64,000 bases of DNA from Dugong dugon. Lineage: Eukaryota > Chordata > Mammalia > Sirenia > Dugongidae. The position numbers were made by a program, and so were the translations under genes. Where the stretch lies: positions 35,308,501 to 35,372,500 of the forward strand of contig CM057469.1 in the NCBI GenBank assembly GCA_030035585.1, in the 5' to 3' direction. Shown here piece by piece: positions 12,965 to 23,387 of the stretch (the first letter of the stretch is position 1; every line of letters begins with the position of its first letter). Under the pieces are notes generated by a model, which saw only the letters and a list, made by a program, of their open reading frames with translations, was not told where the DNA came from and did not search any database.

Positions 12965-14262
12965 AAACACACGTAAAAGTTTACGCACAAAAAAACAAAC
13001 TTTGTTGGTTACGAGGGATGGGAGGGATGGCGGGGGAAACTAAATAGACAATAGATAAGTGGTATCTTGGGTGAAGGGTAAGGCAGTACACAATACTGGG
13101 GAAGCCAGCACAACTTATACAAAGAAAGGTCATCAAAGCTCCACAGACACATCCAAACTCCCTGAGGAACTGAATTGCTGGGCAGAGGGCTGTGGGGACC
13201 ATGGTCTGGGGGAACATCTAGCTCAGATGGCATATAAACACAGTTTATAAAGACAGTGTTCTACATTCTACCTTGGTGAGTAGCATCCGGGGTCTTAAAA
13301 GCCTGTGAGCAGCCATCTAAGATACTCCACTGGTCTCACCCCTTCGGGAGCAAGGGAGAATGTAGAGAAGATACAAGGAGAAGATTAGTCCAAAGTACTA
13401 ATGGACCATAGCTACCACGGCCTCCACCAGACTGAGTCCAGTACAGCTAGCTGGTGCCTGGCTACCACCACTAACTGCTCTGACCAATCACAACAGAGGG
13501 TCCCGGACAGAGCTGGAGAAGAATGTAGAACAAAATTCTAACTCACAAAAAGAGCACGACTTACTGGCCAGACAGACTGGAGAAACCCCGAGAGTATGGC
13601 CCCCGGACTCCCTTTTGGTTCAGTGGTAAAGTCACTCCTGAGGTTCACCATTCAGACGGGTATTGGACTGCCGCATTAAACAAAACGGGACTAGTGAGGC
13701 ACAGCAGTCCAGGGACAAGGACTAGAAGACAGGAGGGTACAGGAAAGCTGGCGATAAGGAACCCAAGATAGAGAAGGGACAGGTTGACATGTATTGGGGT
13801 TGTTAACCATTGTCATATGACAATATGTGTACTAACTGTTCAATGAGAAACTATTTGTTCTGTAAACCTTCATCTAAGGTACAAAAAAGAAAAAAAGAAT
13901 TATCTATGTGAGATGAAATTGACAACAGCAGCTCAAAATTTTTGATGGGAAGCCTAGGGGGAAATGAGTTGATGATAATGGTGATGGAATAATTTGGAAA
14001 GGGATAGTGAGAATAGTAGCACAAACGGAAGAATGTAATCGATGTCACTGAATTGTACATGTAGAAACTTTAGAAATGGTATAACTTTGGCTATGTATAT
14101 TTTCACCAAAAAAAACAAAAGGTCCTCCAAGGTCAAAAAGGGAGAGTGTTGACATGTCATGGGGTTGTTAACCAGTGTCATAAAACAGTATGTGTACTGA
14201 CTGTTTAATGAGAAACTATTTGTTCTGTAAACATTCATCTAAAGTACAATAAAAAAAAAAAT
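12965..14262 (+). repeat. L1-2 3'UTR with duplicated end unit
   Basis: Non-coding L1 end, collinear with that of L1-5. A unit of about 100 bases (GTTGACATG, GGTTGTTAACCA, GAGAAACTATTTGTTCTGTAA) appears twice, at 13783-13884 and 14148-14250. Between the copies lies a stretch (GTCACTGAATTGTACATG to TATTTTCACCAAAAAAAAC, 14042-14119) that resembles the 3' terminus of older L1 families. The element ends in AATAAA plus A run. Confidence 0.8.
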
Positions 14263-14722
14263 TTTTTTTCAAAAGAGTCCTAGGTGTAATATTAATTAAG
14301 TAAATGAAAGTACAAGTCTCTGTGGATCTTCATAAATCTGTCATCATTCCCAGAAATGTTCTTGCAAAGTACATGTCCTTTACACCCAAGTCAGCAGTTC
14401 TGTCTTGCCACACAGAGACAATGTATCCTCTTGTGGAAGGAAGTCAGTCCTCTAGTTCCTGCACATCCAGTTAAGGGCAGGCATTTATTTATTCTGGTCT
14501 GCCTTCTGCTTTCTGTAATTTCAGGCCTGTTGTGATCTGCAGCTTTCCGATTTGCTGATCAGTCAGAAATACGCTCTGTAAAAATAGGTGCTAGCCCAGG
14601 TCTTGAGAGTAATTTCTTTGTTTAAAGTGGCCAAAGGCAACACCCCTTCCATAGAGAAAAATACCTGCTTCTTAAATCAGAGAGGCATGTGGGACCTTGC
14701 CCATATGCCAAAGATGTCAATG
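14263..14722. other. Unassigned DNA
   Basis: About 460 bp with no repeat or coding similarity that I can recognise. It ends at the RPL23 pseudogene. Confidence 0.5.
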
Positions 14723-15175
14723 ATGTCAAAGTGACGCCGTGGGTACTCTGGGGCACGATTCTGGATTCCCCTGGATCTTCTGTTAGCAGCCATGACCAAC
14801 TGTACTGACAACCTAGAAGCCAAAAATCTGTATATCATCCCTGTGAAAGGGACCAAGGGATGGCTGAACAGACCTCCCATGGCTGGTGTGGGTGACATGG
14901 TGGGCCACAGTCCAGCAAGGCAAACTAGATCTCAGAAGGAAGGTCCAACCAGCAGTGATAATTTAAAAAGGAGAGTCCGACCAGAGAAAAGACGGTGTGT
15001 TCCTTTATTTTGAAGATAATGCAGGAGGTCGTAGTAAACAATAAAGGCGAGATGAAAGGTTCTGCCATCAAAGGACCAGTTGCAAAGGAGTATGCAGTCT
15101 TGTGGCCTAGAACTGTGTCCATTGTTGGCAGCAGGGCATAATTCTCCACTGTATTCATGAAAGAAAAAAAAAACC
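14723..15175 (+). pseudogene. RPL23: RPL23 processed pseudogene
   Basis: An intron-less retrocopy of ribosomal protein L23 (uL14 of the large subunit) mRNA. The start aligns at 14723 (ATGTCAAAGTGACG against ATGTCGAAGCGAGG). The text at 14792-14917 reads [18 protein letters not shown] and then GVGDMV, against INCADNTGAKNLYIISVKG and GVGDMV in RPL23. Later stretches (GTGTTCCTTTATTTTGAAG, AATAAAGGCGAGATGAAAGG) are nearly identical to the mRNA. The stop aligns at 15139-15141, followed by the short 3'UTR (ATTCTCC) and an A-rich tail to 15175. Several frameshifts and an early TGA in the fourth codon make it dead. It was presumably copied by L1 machinery. Confidence 0.88.
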
Positions 15176-15771
15176 ATTAAAAATTATTTGCTCAAAATAA
15201 AAATCAGCCAGGCAGAGTGAACAGGAACATGGATTTCATCTCCTGCGGCTTTGTCTCCATTCAGTTGGTGGATTCAAGAAAGCAAGTCTTAGCTGCTTTC
15301 TCCTCCCACTGGGCAAGGATGCTAGTGTTTGTCCTAACTGAAAGAAAATCCCCTCTGACTGTTCCACAGAAATTCCTCCTGGGCTGGCCCAGGCTATTTG
15401 CATCACAGCTGTCCCTCCGGCCCCTCCCTCCCCCAGTTGCATCATAGGGACACATAAACCCTGGGGAAGCTTTTCTCTGCCAGTTTCTCTGGGTTGTTAT
15501 TACTTTTAAAAGTGAAACCAACAACCTGCTCCTATCACTCAGCAGATTCCCAAGAAGCTGCAGCTACTTGCTGGATTAGCCAAGTGAAGGAGAGAGCCTT
15601 GGGGCTCAGCAGTGATAGACAGCTTCCTACTTTCGGGTTTTATAGAGTCCCATTCCACCTTTGCAATCCTTGTTAACCCTGACTTTAATTTACTCAACCG
15701 CCCGGTTCTTCAGTGATCCGAGGAAGTCCCGCCCCCATAATACCCAAATAAGGAGAGTGGGGCTGGTTCCT
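15176..15771. other. Unassigned DNA
   Basis: About 600 bp, moderately GC-rich around 15360-15450 (runs of CCCTCC). No repeat family or protein match is recognised. Open frames on both strands here (15217-15447, 15261-15524) look like chance. Confidence 0.45.
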
Positions 15772-15975
15772 AGAAGCCCTGGTTGCGCAATGGTTAAGCA
15801 CTGGGCTGCTAAACCAAAGGTGGGCAGTTTGAACCCACTCAGGGGTTCCTTGGGAAAAAGACCTGGTGATCTGCTCCCATAAGAATTACAGCCTAGAAAA
15901 CCCTATGGGGCAGTTCTGCTAGTATTCTATAGGGTCACTGTGAGTTGAAATAAGCTGGGGGGCACACAACAACAA
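15772..15975 (+). repeat. AfroSINE (tRNA-derived, RTE-tailed)
   Basis: Nearly full length. The tRNA-like head is AGCCCTGGTTGCGCAATGG (A box) with GCAGTTTGAACCC (B box). The body contains CCCTATGGGGCAGTTCTGCT and the tail GGGTCACTGTGAGTTG, ending in an ACAACAACAA tract. It is transcribed by RNA polymerase III in its active form and probably mobilised by the RTE LINE whose 3' end it shares. Confidence 0.9.
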
Positions 15976-16399
15976 ACTGGTTCCAGCTCCTGTAGACACT
16001 GGAGGGGCTGAGGATTAGGTCCAAAAGTGACCCTGGCACCCATGGAGATGGGACCTGACACCCGTAGACTATGAGACCAGTGGCCAAGATACTGAAAGAC
16101 CACCATCATTCTAAATGTGTTAACTGGTCACGTGTACTGTGAGAAAGGGTTAGAAGTGTCAGACAACGGACCCTGGCTTATCTCTTCCCACCTCTTCCTT
16201 TGGAGAACCTGAGAGAACCTGAAAAAATCATGCTACTCCCAGGTGCCTTGGATTCCAACTTCCTCACTCCTTTCCCTTTCTCCCCCAGGCATGACTCTTT
16301 TGAACTTCATCAATCCTGAGTTCTTTCATTTGGCTACTGCTGCACCTCCTGCATTTCTTCTGAAGAGATGATCTCTTATTTATCACTGCAACATCCTAT

Positions 16400-16529
16400 A
16401 CCCTGGTGCCTTACGCATTGTGAGTTAAATACGAAACTGTTTGCACTGACTGCTAACCTGAACTTCGGTCGTTCGAATTCACATAGTGATATCACGGAAG
16501 AAAAGGACTGGTGATCTGCTTTCATTAGA
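16400..16529 (+). repeat. AfroSINE, degenerate head
   Basis: CCCTGGTGCCTTACGCATTG followed by CTGACTGCTAACCTGAA, GGTCGTTCGAATTC (B box) and GGACTGGTGATCTGC follow the AfroSINE order with many substitutions. It abuts an oppositely oriented SINE tail. Confidence 0.7.
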
Positions 16530-16530
16530 T

Positions 16531-16606
16531 TGTTGTTGTTAGGAGCTGTGGAGTCCATTTCTAACTCATAGTGACCCCCAGAGAGAGCAGAACTGCCCCA
16601 TAGGTG
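16531..16606 (-). repeat. AfroSINE tail fragment, reverse
   Basis: TGTTGTTGTTAGGAGCTGTG, GAGTCCATTTCTAACTCATAG and AGAGCAGAACTGCCCCATAGG form the reverse complement of an AfroSINE 3' half. It meets the plus-strand fragment tail to tail. Confidence 0.75.
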
Positions 16607-17949
16607 CAAACAGATTACCCAGTAAGCAAGATAAGCACGTGCTTAGGGCATCAACAAAACCGTAGCACCCGTTGTCCAAAGCAAAAACTCATAAATGCCA
16701 AAGAGACAGGACACAAGGAAAAGCAAGCACTGCAGAGGAAAGGAACTGGCAGAGCACTAAATGCAACTGGCACCAGCCCCGGTGCATGAGGATGTGCCGG
16801 CCAGAACTTATGTTCACACAGGGTCACGAAGGTGCCCACGAGCAAGGTTGTTTAAGCTATGAGGCGCCTATCACTTCAGCACCTTTGCTGACATCTCTGT
16901 CTCCTACAGTCCCCTCCCATGTAATTGAAACTCTGTATCTCAGCAAGTCTCTTGGGAGTATAATATGTCTTTCTAATGAACAAGAGGTGAGGCTGGGCTG
17001 TTGAGCCTAGCTCTCGCTACATTCACCCAATACGCAACTGGGTCCAACATGAGCAGTTACTGGGCAAGGATGGATTGTATTAATAGATGACAGCTCTCTG
17101 ATTCATTTCCAGAGAACCATCTTGTACATTCACGTCTGCTGATCCAGCAACTCCAGCCAGGGGAGTCAGTAACGCTCTTTGCCATGATACAAACACAGGA
17201 GTATGCTCTGTCAATGGGAACTCCAGCCCCAAATGACAAGCAAAAGCGAGGGAACTCAAATAAGTGGACCATTGCAATGAATTCAATCAAGTTATTTTTT
17301 AACTGTATAACATTTACATACAGAGTTATGTCCTAAGTTTTGTAAACAATAATATTTATAACTTTAATTTTAAAATATGTTTGGCATACACGCAGATGCA
17401 ATTAGCATACATTTAATATAATGCTAACACAGGTAATAATTTAATATGATACTAACATAGCAAATGTCAAAAAATACTGGAAATATTTAATATTTATCTA
17501 ACAAAAAGTTTTAATTCATGCATCAAGTGAGTTTCATTTTTTATTATCTGTTGCACAAGACACAGTGCTTGATATTTATATATGCTAATAAATTAGGTAT
17601 TAAGCACATTAAAGGAATGTAAAACTCAATATTTATTTATCATGCAAAATATGTTTTTACTTTGCAACAATGAGTATGTTTCTAAATTCATCTTCCAAGA
17701 AAGCAACAAAGGGCATTTATCAAAATATTACATTGATATTTTATCAGAATATTTATGTATCTCCATGTAAAGAAATTGAACAATTCCTTGAGGATGTACA
17801 ATATGTGGAATATTCTTTTTGAAGAAAATGTGGTATATAGTAAAAATCTTAGTACCCCGCATCCACTAAAAATTTTATAATCCAGTCTATCTCATTCCAC
17901 TAAAATGGCATATGCCACTTTTGTATTCAATCACTAATATTATAAACCA
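16607..17949. other. Unassigned DNA, AT-rich after 17280
   Basis: About 1.3 kb. The first 650 bp have average composition. An open stretch on the minus strand (17057-17290) gave no recognisable protein. From 17280 on the DNA is very AT-rich (repeated ATATTTAT-like text) and shows no identifiable element. Confidence 0.5.
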
Positions 17950-18112
17950 AAAAACCAAACCCATTTCCAGCTAGTCGTTTCTGACTCATAGAGACCCTAT
18001 AGAACAGAGTAGAACTGCCCCATAGGGTTTTCAAGGAGCGCCTGGTGGATTTGAACTGCCAACCTTTTGGTCAGCAGCCAAACTCTTTAACCACTACACC
18101 ACCAGGGTTTAG
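17950..18112 (-). repeat. AfroSINE, reverse
   Basis: A reverse copy from tail (AAACCCATTTCCAGCTAGTC) through GAACTGCCCCATAGGG and TGAACTGCCAACC (B box) to CACTACACCACCAGGG (head). The 163 bp lack part of the mid-section found in longer copies. Confidence 0.9.
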
Positions 18113-18149
18113 TCACATTTGAAAAGAAGTTACATTATGGATAGCTAAG

Positions 18150-18194
18150 ACACACACGCGTGTGCTCACGCACACACACATCTATATATATAAC
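18150..18194. repeat. CA-rich microsatellite with TA end
   Basis: ACACACACGCGTGTG, then CACACACACATC and TATATATATA. Simple-sequence DNA just after a SINE. Confidence 0.8.
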
Positions 18195-18285
18195 TCACAT
18201 ATCCCAGTTGAATGCATGAGTAAGCAGAGGAGAGGACACCACAGATTATCAGTGTTTAGGGCCCTGACATGCCTTAATCTGGCCC

Positions 18286-18382
18286 TGCCCATAGGGTTTT
18301 CTAGACTGTAATATTTACCAGAACAGATAGCAGGGTCTTTCTCTAGAGGAGCCACTGGGTGGGTTTGCATTCAACTGCTTAA
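18286..18382 (-). repeat. AfroSINE middle fragment, reverse
   Basis: GCCCATAGGGTTTTCTAGACT, GTAATATTTACCAGAACAGA and GGAGCCACTGGGTGGG follow the reverse complement of the AfroSINE longer variant, from mid-body to near the B box. Confidence 0.7.
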
Positions 18383-18386
18383 TGGA

Positions 18387-18506
18387 AAGGAGCCCTGGTG
18401 GCACAATAGTTAAGATTACAGTCAATAAAATCTTATGGAACAGTTCTACTCTGTAACACATGGGGTTGCCATGACTCAACATCGATTTGCCAGCAACTAA
18501 CAACAG
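18387..18506 (+). repeat. AfroSINE with internal gap
   Basis: Starts GGAGCCCTGGTGGCACAATA and ends CATGGGGTTGCCATGACTC and AGCAACTAACAACAG. The B-box region to mid-body is missing, leaving 120 bp. It lies head to head with the reverse fragment just before it. Confidence 0.8.
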
Positions 18507-18899
18507 TTTTATTATTATCTCATTTTCCTGGACTCCCTTACATCCTCCTCCATTATCTATATTTTCTTTCTTCTACATAGTGAAATCTTAACCTTGGAAG
18601 GACTCAAACATTTTGGCCCCATGCTGCCTTGCCCACCCCACCTTCCATGCCGGCTGGGCTTATCTCCTCACTATGCATCCAGCATAGACCATGTCATTCT
18701 GATGCTACATCTCCTCAGCTTCTTCCCACGTCTCCCTCTTCATCTTGGTAAACTCAAATTCAGCTATCCTTCAAGGCCCAAATTACCACCCGTGTTTTAC
18801 ACAAAATGACCTCATCCGTGTCTACTCTGAGAGCCAATGATTTCGTCTTCCTTCTAGCGTAGAACCTATACCACAGTATTTACTTTTTGACAGAATAAT
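18507..18899. repeat. Possible L2 fragment within unassigned DNA
   Basis: CTATCCTTCAAGGCCCAAAT and the surrounding 18735-18870 resemble a region of the L2 LINE 3' part (the 'ccttcaaggcccagctcaa' motif). The remainder is not recognised. Confidence 0.4.
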
Positions 18900-19080
18900 G
18901 TACTGGACCATCCTCAGAGACCTGGCTTCTACCCAGATTCTGACACTTACTAATTGTGTGAGCTAAAGCAAGTCTTGCTTCTTAGTTATAAAATGACAAG
19001 GTTTAAACTAAACAGCTTCACAAGTCAAGCATCCACAGGGTCACTTGGACTAAATCTGCGCTCCTTCCTGCTCTGAAATT
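18900..19080 (+). repeat. MIR SINE, ancient
   Basis: GACCTGGCTTCTACCCAG, ACACTTACTAATTGTGTGAG, AAGCAAGTCTTGCTTCTTAG and ATAAAATGACAAGG follow the MIR order (tRNA-related text, core 'cttactagctgtgtgacc', then 'gtaaaatggg'). Confidence 0.75.
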
Positions 19081-19208
19081 CTACAGTGCTGTTATTGTTC
19101 ACTGTTTTGTGTGCATTGCTTTTTCAGAGAGATTTACACTTCTGAAGTAGGTTTATGTTTTTTACTGTAATCTCTACCATAAAACAAAGCACAAATCGGA
19201 GCACTTGA

Positions 19209-19402
19209 TGTTGTTGTGTGCAGTCAAATCAATCCCAACTCATAAGTGACCCTATACAACAGAGTAGAACTGCTCCATAGGTTTTCCCAGACTGTAATCT
19301 TTAAGGGAGTAGATCAACAGGTGTTTTCTCCCACGGAGCTGCTGGTGGGTTCAAACCACTGACCTTTGGATAGGTGCTTAACCATTGCACCACCAGGGCT
19401 CC
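19209..19402 (-). repeat. AfroSINE, reverse, full-length variant
   Basis: From the tail TGTTGTTGTGTGCAGTCAAA through GAGTAGAACTGCTCCATAGG, CCAGACTGTAATCTTTA and GGTTCAAACCACTGACC (B box) to CCATTGCACCACCAGGGCTC. The 194 bp represent the longer AfroSINE form containing the GACTGTAATCTTTA block. Confidence 0.9.
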
Positions 19403-19516
19403 TTGAGCACTTAATAGATAACTTCAAGAAATATCCTCATCAAGATTGTTTATGCTGGTTTCCCTGTAGACCAGTGGCCTTCAAACATTTTATTCCAATG
19501 TCTGTTTTCCCCTCCT

Positions 19517-19912
19517 TTAAAAATATTTTTTTTATTGTTGTAAAATATACAGAATGTAAGATTTGCCATTTTAACAATTTTCAAGTGTTCAGTCTAGTAG
19601 CATTAATCACACTCACAATATTATGCAGCCATCACTGCTATTTGTTTGCAAAATTTTTTCATGACCCCAAACAGAAAGTCTTCACCTATTAGGCAAACTC
19701 CCTCTTTACTCCACACCGGCCCCTCAACTCATGGTGGTCACTAATCTACTTTCTGTCTCTGCATTTATCTGTTCTAGATATTTCATATAAATAGGATCAT
19801 GCAATATTTGTCCTTCTGTGTTGGGCTGATTTCACTTAGCATAATATTTTCAATATTCAGTCATGTTGTAGCATGTATTAGAACTTCATCCCTCTTTATG
19901 GGGGAATACCTC
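19517..19912 (-). mobile_element. Old L1 3' end (L1M type), reverse
   Basis: Reverse L1 sequence. The T-rich start is the poly(A) end. Then come GTAAAATATACAGAATGTAAG, AGATATTTCATATAAATAGG and TGTTGGGCTGATTTCAC. On the minus strand the last part encodes the typical ORF2 end (NIMLSEISPTQKDKYC). It is shared by many placental mammals and far older than the five young L1s. Confidence 0.75.
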
Positions 19913-20554
19913 AATGTCTTCTGAAAGAATTGTGGAAGAACTTGCAGAAGAAACAGTTCACCATAGGAATGTTGGCACTACATTCTAGTAGAGGAGAGAC
20001 TCTAGATATGCAGCCAGAGGAACTTAGGGAAGGTAAACTTGTCAACACAAAGCAGGAAAAGTGGTTGTGATGGAAAGGGTGAGAACGTCCCAGAGGAAGC
20101 GACACCACCAGAAAGCTTCACATTAAAGGAACTCTCAGAGATATTTCACAGCACTGAAAGCACAAAGATAAGATGTTGGAAGCTGATCCAAACTTAGAAA
20201 GGAACACAACAGTTCACCAAGGCAGGGAAAAGATCTTCACTCCGTTTTGTAAGTTATACGAGGAAAAGAAGGCACTGTTCAAATCCCTTGATACATTTTT
20301 ACATCTCCCTGTTTTAAATTCTCTCTGTTTCTAGCATTTTAAATTATGGTGTACTAAATCAATATTAGTTTTACTTTTTTTTCATTTCCCTATATATTTA
20401 TAATTGGACAATAAAAAAGTTTTTAATATTTTGACAAAAAAAGTTTAAACGTCATGGAGTAATTGTAATTTTTCCCACTGATTATTGAGATTGTTTTGCA
20501 GTTTCAACTTGCATGGTTATTTTTATGGCTCTGCACTACTGTGCAAAGCAAGAC
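19913..20554 (+). mobile_element. Tigger-like (pogo/Tc-Mar) DNA transposon fragment
   Basis: Around 20105-20300, plus-strand frames read KELSEIFHSTES, MLEADPNLERNTTVHQG and KLYEEKKALF. These resemble the C-terminal region of Tigger-type DDE transposases. The text near 20495-20535 (TTTTGCAGTTTCAACTTGC) could be the terminal part. The frames are broken and no full terminal inverted repeats were found. The family assignment is from memory only. Confidence 0.45.
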
Positions 20555-20861
20555 GCCTTTATTGCTTCACATATTTATAAGTAAATGTCTAAAATTTCCA
20601 CCATAAATTTAAATATTTGCAAAGAATATACTATTCAGCATATTTCTTCTTGAAATCATGTAAAAGATACAAGTGAGACACTGAGGGAGGCTTTGCAGAT
20701 ACCAATATTTCAAATCCACCCTCCTCCTTTTTCTGAGCTCCTTCTTATGTGAAGTGGGAGAAGGATTTTTTTTCTTTTAAGGGAAGGGTGGAAAGGACAG
20801 CCCACCATGTTTTCAAGAAGGGTTTTAGGGAAAGTTACGATTTCCCTAAAACTACATGTGG
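20555..20861. other. Unassigned DNA ending in perfect inverted repeats
   Basis: No repeat family recognised. It contains an 11-bp perfect inverted repeat TTTTAGGGAAA / TTTCCCTAAAA (20823-20833 and 20841-20851, loop 7 bases). Confidence 0.6.
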
Positions 20862-20866
20862 CCACA

Positions 20867-21353
20867 TGTGATGGTTAAGATTGTGTGTCAACCCGGCTGG
20901 GCTACGATTCTCTGTGTTTTAATGTAATTACTCCCATGATTGAATATACTGTGAGTAGCCAATCAGATGAAAGGGAGTCTCCTTGGGGGTGTGGCCCGCA
21001 TCTGTATATAAGCAGACCTTCTGGCTTTTTGCTCTCTCTGGATCCTGCGGCTGCTTCCTGTCGTCTCATCTCCCATTGTTGGGACTTGAGCTGTCAGCTT
21101 ATCTGCTGAACCTGGGATTCGTTGATCTGCACAGCCTGTGAGCAGGAGCCCTGCTCTCCGACCTGCCGATCTTGGGCTTGACAGCTTCTGCAGCTGTGTG
21201 ACTTGGAAGAGGCCTCTACCCTGATCCACGGATTTGGGACATTCTAACCTGTACAATCACGTAAGCTGTTTCCTTGATATAATCTCTCTATATATATACA
21301 TATATTTATACACTTTACTGGTTTTGCTTCTCTAGAGAACCCAGCCTAAGACA
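20867..21353 (+). mobile_element. Solo ERVL-type LTR with target-site duplication
   Basis: A 487-bp LTR from TGTGATGGTTAAG to CCTAAGACA, flanked by a perfect 5-bp duplication CCACA (20862-20866 and 21354-21358). The opening TGTGATGGTTAAGATTGTG and the end (TCTCTAGAGAACCCAGC) recall ERVL-class LTRs of other mammals, but I cannot name the family. Its 3' end recurs at 52617-52717. A TATA-like CTGTATATAAGC lies at about 21001-21012. Fossil; no internal region. Confidence 0.85.
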
Positions 21354-21414
21354 CCACATATTCCTTAATCTTTGCTGTGCCTGCAGAGTGAGAGTTACCC
21401 CAGTAACTCCTGTT

Positions 21415-21904
21415 TCAGGAGTTCAAGAAAAAGTGGTGCCCTCAAGTCTTTGCAGCCAACCTAGCGGGGTGCTCTTAGACTGGCTGCAAAACTCACTTAC
21501 CTATTCACCCTAGAGAATAGGGACATGCTTTTCTTTCAGACTCTCAGGGGCAGTGGTCGACCCCCTGCCTGGCTCAGCACGTGATCCCCTACCACAGCCA
21601 GAGTCCAGTGTCTGCACAAATCACCCATGCCTCTCTAGGACTGAGGGTGAGAGCCTGCATCACACACTTGGAGATCGACTGCATGCACACCCAAGCTGAT
21701 CCCATATAGGAAATTTTAACAAACTCCAGCATGGACATACTTAGTTACAGGACCAACTACCTGGTGACAGGACATTAGAGATCAAAAGGTGTCAAAAATC
21801 AAACTAGTGCACATGAGCAGCCTATTTGGGCATATCAAAACAAAACAAAATAAGAAGCTAGGTCTCACTAAGCAAACACAAAATAAAATTATAATAAATT
21901 ACTG
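21415..21904 (+). promoter_or_regulatory. L1-3 partial 5'UTR
   Basis: About 490 bp upstream of ORF1 align with the end of the L1-4 5'UTR (GACTGGCTGCAAAACTCAC, GACATGCTTTTC, CTCAGCACGTGATCCCCTAC). In L1s the 5'UTR holds the internal polymerase II promoter. Here its proximal start is missing. Confidence 0.7.
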
Positions 21905-22927
21905 ATGGCTCAGAGACAACAGTCAATGTCAAGTCACATAAAGAGGCAGTCCATGATGGCTTCAGCAAGCTCCCAAAATAAAGAATCAATAAATTCTCTG
22001 GAGGAAGAGAACTTCTTGGAATTACGAGAGACAGAATACAAAAGATTAATATACAGAACTCTTCTAGAAATAAGAAAGGAAATTCGACAGAGCGCAGAAA
22101 CAGCCAGGCAACATACAGACACAGTAGTAGTGGAACTTAAAAAAGTTATTCAAGAACATAATGCCAAATGTAACAGGCTGCGAGAATCTATAGAGAGACA
22201 GCAATCAGAAATCCAGAAGATTAACAATAAAATTTCGAAATTAGACAACTCAATAGAAAGTCATAGGAGCAGAATTGAGGCAGTAGAAGTTAGAATTAGT
22301 GACATTGAAGATAAAGCTCTTGAGGCCAACTTATATGAGGAAAAATCAGATAAAAGAATTAAAAAGAATGAAGAAACTCTAAGAGTCATGTGGGACTCTA
22401 TCAAGAGAAATAAACTACAAGTTATTGGAGTACCAGAACGGGGAGGGGGGCGGGATAACAGAAAATACAGAGAGAATTGTTGAAGATTTCTTGATAGATA
22501 ACTTCCCTGATATCATGAAAGATGAGAAGATAACTATCCAAGACGCTCATCAAACCCCACATAAGGTAGATCCCAAAAGAAAGTCACCAAGACATATTAT
22601 AGTCAAACTTACCAAAACCAAAGATAAAGAGAGAATTTTAAGAGTGGCTAGGGATAAAAGAAAATCATCTACAAAGGACAGCCAATTAGAATAAGCTCAG
22701 ACTACTCAGCAGAAACCATGCAGGCTAGAAGGTAATGGGATGACATATTTAAAGCCTTGAAGGAAAATAACTGTCAGCCAAGAGTTATATATCCAGAAAA
22801 ACTGTCTCTCAAATATGATGGAGAAATTAGGGCATTTCCAGATAAACAGAAGTTCAGGGAATTTGCAAAAACGAAACCAAAATTACAAGAAATACTAAAG
22901 GGAGTCCTATGGTTAGATAATCAATAA
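21905..22927 (+). pseudogene. L1-3 ORF1, frameshifted
   Basis: A 1,023-base frame from ATG (MAQRQQSMSSHIKRQSM) to the family stop at 22925-22927, about the 340 residues usual for L1 ORF1p. The first 192 codons are open and hold the coiled coil (RQQSEIQKINNKISKLDNSI). A G-rich tract near 22437-22452 shifts the frame; 22425-22694 then carries the RRM-like and C-terminal part (PKRKSPRHIIVKLTKTKDKE). A second shift follows near 22680. It cannot make full-length protein. Confidence 0.92.
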
Positions 22928-23387
22928 CACCAGCTAACAACGCAGGACTAGAACACCGGATAGAGCAACCAGATATTGACTCAGATACAGAAATAGAAAT
23001 TACATCAAAGCTAAAACATTGAAAACAGGGAAACAGATATCAATATGTAAAAAAAAAAAAAAAAGAGGATAATATTAAAACAAAAAAAGAGGGACTTAAA
23101 AAATAGACACATTGATTTTCTATATGGAGGGGAAGTTAAGCCAACATAAACTAATAAAAGGCTGGTATAAACTTAGAAAATTAGGGGTAAATATCGAGGT
23201 AACCACAAAGGAATCTAACAATCCTACCAATCAAAATAAAAAAGTAGAAAAACAAAAAGACACAGCAAACACAAAATCTACAACAAAGAAAAAGATGAAA
23301 AGAAAAATACATAAAGAAAAATGACTCAGCACAGAAAATTGAGGAGAACAAAGAAACTGTGAACAACACACAAAAAGAGATATCAGG

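Larger units (their letters stand above)
8611..14262 (+). mobile_element. L1-2: 5'-truncated L1 LINE, lineage II, split by an LTR element
   Basis: L1 beginning inside the ORF2 reverse-transcriptase domain (GATGGCCTCACTGGAGAG) and running to a poly(A) at about 14250-14262. It is interrupted at 9071-10998 by a MaLR-like element. The L1 resumes cleanly after the 5-bp duplication ATAGG (9066-9070 and 10999-11003). Parts: ORF2 8611-9070 and 11004-12964, then a 1.3-kb 3'UTR. It is the lineage of L1-5, not of L1-1, -3 or -4. An AAATTTTTT stretch before the 5' junction and after the poly(A) may be its target-site duplication, but is too simple to be sure. Confidence 0.93.

Noticed and set aside
17057-17290. 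Overlapping minus-strand open frames considered as a retrocopy
   Set aside because: No recognisable protein, no A-rich tail and no duplication.
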